DNA of 12,617 bases from Trueperaceae bacterium. Lineage in GTDB: Bacteria > Deinococcota > Deinococci > Deinococcales > Trueperaceae. Location: NCBI GenBank assembly GCA_007130445.1, contig SLSM01000204.1, positions 1-12,617 of the forward strand, read 5' to 3'. Each line of letters opens with the position of its first letter. Within the stretch, counting starts at the first letter, position 1. The notes beneath the pieces are model-generated. The model saw nothing but the letters and a program-made list of their open reading frames with translations. It ran no database searches and was not told where the DNA came from. Shown piece by piece: positions 1 through 5,914 of this stretch. The position numbers were made by a program, and so were the translations under genes.

Positions 1-12
1 AGGGGTCGTGGC

Positions 13-1293
13 TCAGGGCGTCGCGGTGGGGAAGCCGGTGAGCTCGATGAGGTCGAACTCGAGCAGCGCCAGCGCGGTCGCGGCGTCTTCCTGGCCGGTC
101 AGGACGCTGTGGATGGCCGAGTAGAAGGCGCTGGAGACCTGCGCGTAATCGGGAGCGGTGGCGGTCGACGGGCGCGCGACGGCGTTGATGAACACGTCGT
201 AGAGCGAGCCGAAGAAGGGCACGGCCGCGAGGACGTCCTCGTCCTCGTACAGCGCCATGATCGTCGGGTTGAGCGAGCCTTCGACGGCGCGGATCTTCTG
301 CTCGTCGTAGGACGCCAGGAACAGCGCCACGTCGGCGGCGAGTTCGGGGTTGTTGCTGTAGCGGCTCACGCCGAGCTGCCAGCCGCCGAGCGTCGCGGCG
401 GGGGTGCCGCCTGCGGCGTCGCCGGCCGGGAGCGGGCTGACGTCGAACACGCCTGCGACCGCGCTGCCGGCTTGCTCGCCGAGCGAGTAGGCGTAGGGCC
501 AGTTGCGCATGAAGGCGGCGTTGCCGGCCTGCCACATGTTGCGCGCGGCCTCTTCGTCGAAGCCGGTCACACCGGGCGGGCTGATGGTGCCGACCCAGCT
601 GGCCGCGAGGTCGATGACCTCGATCGCGTTGGCGTTGTTCACCGAGATCGTGCCGTCGGGCTCGATGATGCTGCCGCCGTCGTTGGAGGCGATCCACTCG
701 AGTGCGTCACAGGTCAGGCCCTCGTAGGCGTTGCCCTGCCAGACGAAGCCCCAGAAGTCGCTGTTCCCCTCGGCGCGTTCGCCGTCCTGGATGGTCTGCG
801 CCATCTCGGTCAGCTCGCTCCAGGTGGCCGGCGGGCCGTCGAAGCCGTACTTCTCGAGCAGGTCCGTGCGGAAGTACAGCAGCCCGGCGTCGGTGAACCA
901 GGGGATCGCGATCAGGCGACCGTCGACCGTGTTGTTCTCGACGATGGCGGGGAAGTGCTCGCCGACGACGTCGGCCGCCCCGTACTCGAAGAGGTCGACG
1001 AAGTGCACCTCGAGGTCGCCCGGCCAGATGACGTCGATCTGGTAGACGTCGACCTCGGGCGATTGCGCCTCGAAGAACTGCAGGTAGAGACCGAGGCGGT
1101 CGTCGGCCATGTCGGGGGTATCGAGCACGTTGACGGTGACGCCGGGGTTCTGCTCCATGTAGCGAGCGGCCGCGGCCTGGACGAGTTCGAGCTCCTGGCC
1201 GACGGCGCCCGCAGCGACCGTGACGGTCTGGGCCGAGGCCGCGCTCATGGCCAAGGCCACGGCGAGCGTGAGACTGACGATCAACTTGCGCAT
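13..1293 (-). CDS. ABC transporter sugar substrate-binding protein (trehalose/maltose-type)
   Basis: A 426-residue periplasmic family-1 extracellular solute-binding protein that should capture a di- or oligosaccharide for an ABC importer. The start MRKLIVSL is chosen because AGGAG (1302-1306) lies 8 nt upstream and it opens a classical signal peptide: basic n-region, hydrophobic core, cleavage near ASA-Q22, and no lipobox cysteine. The open frame continues further upstream, but without signal-peptide or family character. Recognisable stretches are SPEVDVYQIDVIWPG (78-92), PWFTDAGLLYFRTDLLEKYG (131-150), WGFVWQGNAYEGLTCDALEW (181-200), FMRNWPYAYSLG (261-272), TLGGWQLGVS (301-310) and HSVLTG (395-400). 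They resemble, from memory, the Thermus trehalose/maltose/palatinose-binding protein, so an alpha-disaccharide is the likely ligand; this is inference. The permease genes are not in the window and may lie beyond position 1 on the same strand. Confidence 0.9.
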   Translation of the reverse strand: MRKLIVSLTLAVALAMSAASAQTVTVAAGAVGQELELVQAAAARYMEQNPGVTVNVLDTPDMADDRLGLYLQFFEAQSPEVDVYQIDVIWPGDLEVHFVDLFEYGAADVVGEHFPAIVENNTVDGRLIAIPWFTDAGLLYFRTDLLEKYGFDGPPATWSELTEMAQTIQDGERAEGNSDFWGFVWQGNAYEGLTCDALEWIASNDGGSIIEPDGTISVNNANAIEVIDLAASWVGTISPPGVTGFDEEAARNMWQAGNAAFMRNWPYAYSLGEQAGSAVAGVFDVSPLPAGDAAGGTPAATLGGWQLGVSRYSNNPELAADVALFLASYDEQKIRAVEGSLNPTIMALYEDEDVLAAVPFFGSLYDVFINAVARPSTATAPDYAQVSSAFYSAIHSVLTGQEDAATALALLEFDLIELTGFPTATP

Positions 1294-1301
1294 GCTATCC
1301 A

Positions 1302-1306
1302 CTCCT
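1302..1306 (-). promoter_or_regulatory. Ribosome binding site of the sugar-binding protein gene
   Basis: The minus strand reads AGGAG here, inside AAAGAGGAGT, with 8 nt to the ATG at 1293-1291. This site fixes the start codon at the signal peptide rather than at any upstream in-frame codon. Confidence 0.8.
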
Positions 1307-1320
1307 CTTTCCTGGCGAAC

Positions 1321-1362
1321 CGTGCGCGACGCGCACGTGGTGAGACGCCGCCATATGGCGGC
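1321..1362. repeat. Two perfect palindromes in the sugar-binding gene leader
   Basis: Positions 1321-1337 form CGTGCGCG-A-CGCGCACG, with 8-bp arms around one central base. Positions 1347-1362 form the perfect 16-bp palindrome GCCGCCATATGGCGGC. They lie 10 bp apart, both between the predicted transcription start (about 1457) and the ribosome binding site. They could be operators for a dimeric sugar-responsive repressor, or hairpins in the leader RNA. Nothing here identifies the regulator, and neither is followed by a T-run, so they are not intrinsic terminators. Confidence 0.6.
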
Positions 1363-1410
1363 CGGGGTCGAACCCTCGAGGATCCCCCTCGGAGATATGA
1401 CGCACCCCGG
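1362..1410 (-). promoter_or_regulatory. Nested inverted repeats in the leader RNA of the sugar-binding gene
   Basis: CCGGGGT (1362-1368) is complementary to ACCCCGG (1404-1410). The intervening segment contains a second inverted repeat, CGAGG (1377-1381) with CCTCG (1387-1391). In the minus-strand transcript this would fold as an outer 7-bp stem enclosing a 5-bp hairpin. With the palindromes at 1321-1362 it makes the leader unusually structured. I recognise no known riboswitch class. Confidence 0.35.
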
Positions 1411-1463
1411 TCCAACCGCGCGCCGACGCAGGGCGTCGGGCACGGCGAAGGTTCGATGCCGAG

Positions 1464-1492
1464 AGTGTACCAAGGGAGCCGACGCTCCGCAA
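1464..1492 (-). promoter_or_regulatory. Predicted sigma-70-type promoter for the sugar-binding protein gene
   Basis: On the minus strand, -35 TTGCGG (1492-1487), a 17-bp spacer and -10 TACACT (1469-1464) preceded by TGG, which gives an extended -10. The start site would be near 1457, leaving about 160 nt of leader. The -35 is poor (3 of 6) but spacing and extended -10 are good. An inverted repeat GGAGC/GCTCC (1475-1488) fills much of the spacer and could be a repressor site. The promoter lies just past the stop codon of the upstream minus-strand gene, so this gene probably forms its own transcription unit. Confidence 0.5.
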
Positions 1493-1511
1493 GGCGTGCT
1501 GGGCGACGCGA

Positions 1512-2588
1512 TCAGCCGCGCATGGTGTCGGGGACGAGCCAACGCTCGAGCCAGGCACGCAGCGCCGCCTCTTCGAACGGTCGCGCCAACACGTCGACCT
1601 TCGGCCTGCGCCACCAGCGCCAGCCGGCCTGGCCGCTGCCCGCGGTGATCAGCGCCATCGGCAGGTGGGCGACACCGGGCTCGGCGCGCAACGCCTCTGC
1701 GGCGCGCCAACCGTGGCCGTCGTCGTCGATCAACACGGCCCGCGGCCGGAGCGAGTCCGCCGCCGACCGCGCCTCATCCACGCTCGCGACGATCGCGGGC
1801 ACCCCGCCGCTGCGCAGCACCAGCAGGCCCAGCAGCCGCTGGATGGCCTCGCTCGGGCACAGCACCAACACCTGGGGCTCGTCGGCCACCACCGCGACGC
1901 GGCGTACCACGTCGTGGGCCTCGAGGCGGCCCAGCACGCCGAACACCCGGCGCTGCGGCATGTCGAGCTCGGCCGCGATCGCACGAGCGGTGCGGCGACC
2001 GTCGAGCTGCGCCAGGACGTCCCACGCGGCCTCCGGCAGCGTGACCGTGGTCGGGTCGCCCGCACGGTCGAACACCGCCCCGGGGGCGACGCGCGCGGCG
2101 GCGTCGTCCTGCAACTGGCCGGTGACCTCGAGCAGCACCGCCATGGCGTCGACGGCCTGACCGTCAGGGACGTAGGTGCGATCGACGGCAGCGTCGGTGA
2201 AGGTGAACTCGCCGTCACGCCAGCCGAGCAGGTCGGCCACGACCTCGCTGACTTGGCGCCTGACCGCCCGTGCGAGCGCCTCGTCGTCGACGAGCCCGAG
2301 CCGCCTGGCCGCGAAGCCGAGCGGTGCGCCCGCGTGCTCGCGCGTCTGCTCGGCCAGGATGTCCTGCACCTCGGCGGTCGACAGCAGGTCCATGCGCACC
2401 AGGATCTCGCCGAGGTGCACCCCGGGCCGCATGCTGGCGTAGCGGATCCGCCCCTCGTCGAGCTCGAGGACGGCCACTCGGTCGTCGCGTCGCACCTCGA
2501 GCGTCCCGACCTTGCGGCCCGTCACCAGGACCTGGAAGACCTCGCCGAGCGGCATGGTGCGCAATCGTCCCTCGAGCAGGGCACTCAC
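1512..2588 (-). CDS. DUF4388 (PATAN) protein with degenerate response-regulator receiver domain
   Basis: A 358-residue cytoplasmic protein with no membrane segment. Residues 1-130 match the DUF4388/PATAN pattern (LEGRLRTMPLGEVFQVLVTGRKVGTLEV, then LGEILVRMDLLSTAEVQDILAEQ, similar to the N-domains of type II/IV secretion ATPases). Residues about 180-232 look like a winged-helix module. Residues about 238-352 have the strand/helix rhythm of a CheY-like receiver: VLVLCPSE, AVLIDDDGHG, MALITAG, VLARPFEE. The acidic pair at the end of the first strand is missing and the usual Lys-Pro is Arg336-Pro337, so phosphorylation is doubtful. A tryptophan-rich loop (323-326) precedes the last strand. The start is GTG, overlapping the ruvB stop by 4 nt (GTGA), implying translational coupling. 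PATAN proteins occur in gliding/twitching and signalling contexts, but the function here is unknown. Confidence 0.8.
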   Translation of the reverse strand: MSALLEGRLRTMPLGEVFQVLVTGRKVGTLEVRRDDRVAVLELDEGRIRYASMRPGVHLGEILVRMDLLSTAEVQDILAEQTREHAGAPLGFAARRLGLVDDEALARAVRRQVSEVVADLLGWRDGEFTFTDAAVDRTYVPDGQAVDAMAVLLEVTGQLQDDAAARVAPGAVFDRAGDPTTVTLPEAAWDVLAQLDGRRTARAIAAELDMPQRRVFGVLGRLEAHDVVRRVAVVADEPQVLVLCPSEAIQRLLGLLVLRSGGVPAIVASVDEARSAADSLRPRAVLIDDDGHGWRAAEALRAEPGVAHLPMALITAGSGQAGWRWWRRPKVDVLARPFEEAALRAWLERWLVPDTMRG

Positions 2589-3577
2589 CCCCCGCTCTCG
2601 AACAGGCCCACGTCGCTTGGTGCGCGCAGTCCGAGGTGGGCGTATGCCCGGTCGGTCGCCACGCGCCCGCGAGCCGTGCGCTGCAACAGGCCACGCTGGA
2701 TCAGGAACGGTTCGTGCACCTCCTCGAGCGTCGCGCGGTCCTCGCCCAAGGCGGTGGCGAGCGTGTCGAGGCCCACCGGCCCACCCGCGAAGGTCTCGAC
2801 GAGGGTGCGCAGGATGACGCGGTCGCGGCGCTCGAGCCCGCCCGGGTCGATGCCGAGTTCGTCCAGGGCGGAGCGCGCCCGCCGCAGGTCGATGTGGGCC
2901 TCGCCGGCGACCGCAGCGAAGTCGCGGACGCGCCGAAGCAGGCGCTTGGCGATCCTCATGGTGCCGCGCGCCCGCCGGCCGATCTCCAGCGCCGCGTCGG
3001 CGTCGAGCGGGAGGCCGAGCAGGCGGGCGTCGCGCGCCACGCCCTCGGCGAGCTCCTCGTCGCGGTAGTACTCCAGGTGCTCGATGATGCCGAAGCGGCT
3101 GCGCAGCGGACCGGTGATCAGGCCGGGGCGCGTGGTGGCGCCGACCAACGTGAAGCGCGGTAGGTCGAGCCGGATGGTGCGCGCCGCGGGCCCCTGGCCC
3201 AGCACGATGTCGATCTTGTAGTCCTCCATCGCAGGGTACAGGTGCTCCTCGGCGACGCGGCCCAGGCGATGGATCTCGTCGATGAACAAGACGTCACCGT
3301 CCTCGAGGGCGTTGGTGAGGATGGCGGCGAGATCGCCGGGCTTCTCGATCGCCGGTCCCGAGGTGATGCGGATGGCGACCCCGAGCTCGGCCGCGATGAT
3401 GTGCGCCAGCGTGGTCTTGCCGAGGCCGGGCGGCCCGTACAGGAGCACGTGGTCGAGTGCCTCACGCCGACCCTTGGCGGCCTCGAGGTAGACGGCCAGC
3501 TTGTCCTTGAGCGCGCGCTGTCCGACGTACTCGGAGAGCGCGGTCGGTCGCAGCGCGGCGTCGTCCACGACCGTCAC
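2585..3577 (-). CDS. ruvB: Holliday junction branch migration DNA helicase RuvB
   Basis: A 330-residue hexameric AAA+ motor that, with RuvA, drives branch migration of Holliday junctions in recombinational repair. Visible motifs are Walker A GPPGLGKTT (48-56), Walker B VLFIDEIHRL (96-105), sensor 1 LVGATTRPG (144-152), arginine-finger region GPLRSRFG (156-163) and sensor 2 RGTMRIAKRLLRRVRDFA. The C-terminal winged helix includes GLERRDRVILRTLVETFAGGPVGLDTLA and EEVHEPFLIQRGLLQRTARGRVAT. The Met after RGT replaces the more common Pro; I recall Thermus RuvB having the same. Length is typical. GTG is taken as the start, 12 nt after the upstream MATE stop, with no clear Shine-Dalgarno, so coupling to upstream translation is likely. 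ruvA and ruvC are not in the window. Confidence 0.97.
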   Translation of the reverse strand: MTVVDDAALRPTALSEYVGQRALKDKLAVYLEAAKGRREALDHVLLYGPPGLGKTTLAHIIAAELGVAIRITSGPAIEKPGDLAAILTNALEDGDVLFIDEIHRLGRVAEEHLYPAMEDYKIDIVLGQGPAARTIRLDLPRFTLVGATTRPGLITGPLRSRFGIIEHLEYYRDEELAEGVARDARLLGLPLDADAALEIGRRARGTMRIAKRLLRRVRDFAAVAGEAHIDLRRARSALDELGIDPGGLERRDRVILRTLVETFAGGPVGLDTLATALGEDRATLEEVHEPFLIQRGLLQRTARGRVATDRAYAHLGLRAPSDVGLFESGG

Positions 3578-3589
3578 GGTAGCACGGCG

Positions 3590-5194
3590 CTAGGAGCGGC
3601 TCCGGGGCTCGAGACGCAGCGCGTCGGCATCGTCGGGGCCGTCCCGCACGAGGCCGCCGCCCGCGACCCGCCAGCGCTCCTCGCCCCCGGCCCAGCGGTA
3701 GTGCACGCCCGCTGCGTCGACGCGCTCGGAGGCGTCGGCGCGCGCCATGACCGGCGCCCGCACCTGCTCGAGGAACGTCCGCCGGGCACCCTCGTCGACG
3801 CGCGACAGGTGGTCTCGGAAGAGCCGCGAGCGCCGCAGCGCGATCTCGGGCCACGCGGCCGAGCGCCAGCGCAGTGCGACGATCACTGCCTGCACGATGA
3901 GCCCGGCGACGAACGCCCACCACACGCCGACCACGCCCCAGCCCAGGCCCAGTGCCCACCACCAGGCGAGCGGCAGCACCACGAACCAGCGACCGACGAT
4001 CGTGGCGATCAGCGGCGGCCGGGTGTCGCCGGCGCCGCGCAGGCCGCCCGAAAGCACGAAGAACACGGCCAGGACGGGCTGCGCCAGCGCGTTGATGCGC
4101 AGGTAGCTGACGCCGTCGCGCAGGACGGTCGGGTGCGCCGAGGGATCGAAGAAGCGCACCAGCGGCTCTGCCGCCACGAACAGGACGAGCGCCACCAGCC
4201 CCATCACGGCCACCCCGACGGCCAGGGCCGCGTGGGCGGCACGCCAGGCGTCGTCGAGCTGCCACGCCCCCAGCGCCCGGCCGACCAGACTCGTGGCGGC
4301 CACCGCGAAGGCCAGACCCGGCATGAACGCCAGCGACTCGATCTGGAGGCCGATCGCGAGCGCGGCGGCACCGAGGCTGCCCGAGGGCGTGCTCGTGACG
4401 ATGCGCATCACGAGGAGGCCGGCGCCGCTGTAGGCCAGGCTCTGCAGGCCGCTCGGCCAGCCGATGGCCAGGACGTCGCGCCACGTGTCCCAGGCGGGTC
4501 GCCAGCTGCCGCTCCCGAACGAGACCACGCTGTGGCCACGCGCCAGCACCCACAGCGTCGCCGCCATCGCCAGCGCCCGCGCGGCCACGGTGCCGACGGC
4601 GGCGCCCGTCACGCCGAGCGCGGGGAAGGGCCCTATGCCGAACACGAGCAACCACGTGAAGAGCACGTTCGCGACCGTCGCGAGCGCGGACAGCAGCAGC
4701 GGACGGACCGTGTCGCCGGCCCCCTGCAGGAGGCTCGCACCGGCGATCTGCACGGCCGTGAACAGCGTGCCTGCGAACACCACGAGGAGGTAGGGCAGCG
4801 CGATCGCCGCGGCCCGCGGGTCGTCGCTGGCGTCGAGGAAGCCGAGCACCGGGCCGCTGAACGCCCACCCCGCGAGCGTCAACGCCAGACCCAGCGCGAC
4901 CGCCACCAAGACCGTCTGCCTCGCGATCAGCGACAGCGCGTCGGGATCGCGTGCGCCGCGCGCCTGCGCGGCCAGCGCCATGGCCCCCGACGAGATCGCC
5001 ATCACGACGACCAGGACCAACAGCCGCACGCTGGTCGCGAGCCCAACGGCGGCGACTTCGGTCGAGCCCAGGCGCCCCGCGAAAAACACGTCGACGACGT
5101 TGACCAGCGTGGTCAGCAGGTTGGCGCCGATCACCGGCAGCGCGAGGCGCCACACGGTCCGAAGGGTGGCCCCGTCGAGGCCGAGGCGCGACAT
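3590..5194 (-). CDS. MATE family efflux transporter with C-terminal extension
   Basis: A 534-residue polytopic inner-membrane protein of the multidrug and toxic compound extrusion family, which exports drugs or metabolites using H+ or Na+. The two MatE halves are evident: RLALPVIGANLLTTLVNVVDVFFAGRLG (16-43) opens the first, LLQGAGDTVRP (155-165) and the matching GLRGAGDTRPP (384-394) mark equivalent points in each half, and about twelve hydrophobic segments end near residue 441. Most MATE proteins are about 440-470 residues. Here some 80 hydrophilic residues follow, rich in Arg, Asp and Glu and ending RLEPRSRS, presumably cytoplasmic and of unknown role. ATG start at 5194-5192, with only a weak upstream AACGAG. 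It is the first gene of the minus-strand cluster leading to ruvB. Substrate cannot be read from sequence. Confidence 0.9.
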   Translation of the reverse strand: MSRLGLDGATLRTVWRLALPVIGANLLTTLVNVVDVFFAGRLGSTEVAAVGLATSVRLLVLVVVMAISSGAMALAAQARGARDPDALSLIARQTVLVAVALGLALTLAGWAFSGPVLGFLDASDDPRAAAIALPYLLVVFAGTLFTAVQIAGASLLQGAGDTVRPLLLSALATVANVLFTWLLVFGIGPFPALGVTGAAVGTVAARALAMAATLWVLARGHSVVSFGSGSWRPAWDTWRDVLAIGWPSGLQSLAYSGAGLLVMRIVTSTPSGSLGAAALAIGLQIESLAFMPGLAFAVAATSLVGRALGAWQLDDAWRAAHAALAVGVAVMGLVALVLFVAAEPLVRFFDPSAHPTVLRDGVSYLRINALAQPVLAVFFVLSGGLRGAGDTRPPLIATIVGRWFVVLPLAWWWALGLGWGVVGVWWAFVAGLIVQAVIVALRWRSAAWPEIALRRSRLFRDHLSRVDEGARRTFLEQVRAPVMARADASERVDAAGVHYRWAGGEERWRVAGGGLVRDGPDDADALRLEPRSRS

Positions 5195-5295
5195 ACTCGT
5201 TCGAGCTTACCGCCGCTTCGGTGCCGCGGAGCGCAGGCGACGGCGCGGTCGCGACGCGGGTGTAGATTGGAGCGTCCATGGCGAGGAGGCCAGCG
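5195..5295. promoter_or_regulatory. Divergent intergenic region between the MATE-ruvB cluster and the PRTase-dnaG genes
   Basis: About 100 bp separate two divergently read gene sets, so promoters for both should lie here. The best plus-strand candidate is a -10-like TAGATT (5263-5268), with no recognisable -35. It would place a start site near 5275, almost on the upstream in-frame ATG at 5278. On the minus strand only a poor TAAGCT is seen close to the MATE start. No operator-like repeat is obvious. Confidence 0.35.
5283..5289 (+). promoter_or_regulatory. Strong Shine-Dalgarno that decides the PRTase start
   Basis: GAGGAGG lies 6 nt before the ATG at 5296. A second in-frame ATG at 5278 has only GGAG (5269-5272) in front. 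The stronger site, and the resemblance of MPTHRVSVNGE to how I recall relatives beginning, favour 5296. Confidence 0.7.
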
Positions 5296-5892
5296 ATGCC
5301 CACCCACCGCGTCAGCGTCAACGGCGAGGTCCGCGACCTGCCGATCGTCAACGTCGGCGCCGTATCGGTCGCCCTGCTCAACCTGTTGGGTGACACCGTC
5401 CTCACCGAGGCCGCCGCCGACGCGTTGGCCGCTCTGCTGCCGGAGGGCGTCGAGGTGCTCGTCACCCCCGAGGTCAAGGCGGTGCCGTTGTCGCACGCCA
5501 TCTCGGTGCGCACGGGCGTGCCGTACGTGGTGGTGCGCAAGACCGAGAAGCCCTACATGGTGGGCGCGCGGCGACACACCGTCGTGTCGATCACCACCGG
5601 CACGCCGCAAGACCTCGTGATCGACGGCGCCGACGTCCCGCGCCTGGCTGGCCGGCGCGTGGCGATCGTCGACGACGTCGTGTCGACCGGCGGGACGCTG
5701 ACGGCGCTGGCCGAGCTGTTGCACGACGTCGGAGCCAGCCACGTCGCCACCATGGTCGTGTTCACGGAGGGCGACGAGCGCGATGACGTCGTGGCGCTCG
5801 GGCACCTGCCGCTCTTCGCCGCCGACGCGGCCGACGCGGGTGCGGATGGTGCGGCTGGCGCGGCCACCGGCGTGCCTGCCGCCCGGGAGTGA
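5296..5892 (+). CDS. Phosphoribosyltransferase family protein (adenine PRTase-like)
   Basis: A 198-residue type I phosphoribosyltransferase, expected to move ribose-5-phosphate between PRPP and a purine base. The PRPP loop is VAIVDDVVSTGGT (122-134), with the two aspartates and the TGG turn intact. Upstream, VLVTPEVKAVPLSHAISVRTGVPYVVVRKTEKPYM (54-88) has the APT-like layout, with a basic Arg-Lys where APT binds the pyrophosphate side. The N-terminal hood (GEVRDLPIVNVG...) differs from classic short APT, so base specificity (adenine, xanthine or a regulatory PRTase) is open. The last 20 or so residues (AADAADAGADGAAG...) are low-complexity and probably disordered. dnaG follows after 22 nt and is probably co-transcribed. 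An alternative start at 5278 would add six residues. Confidence 0.85.
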   Translation: MPTHRVSVNGEVRDLPIVNVGAVSVALLNLLGDTVLTEAAADALAALLPEGVEVLVTPEVKAVPLSHAISVRTGVPYVVVRKTEKPYMVGARRHTVVSITTGTPQDLVIDGADVPRLAGRRVAIVDDVVSTGGTLTALAELLHDVGASHVATMVVFTEGDERDDVVALGHLPLFAADAADAGADGAAGAATGVPAARE

Positions 5893-5914
5893 CGCCCGAG
5901 AGGCGGACGTGAGC

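Noticed and set aside
1294..1710. Upstream extension of the sugar-binding protein frame
   Set aside because: The extra N-terminal residues are Arg/Ala/Pro-rich and precede a textbook signal peptide that has its own Shine-Dalgarno. The extension would also overlap the DUF4388 gene in another frame.
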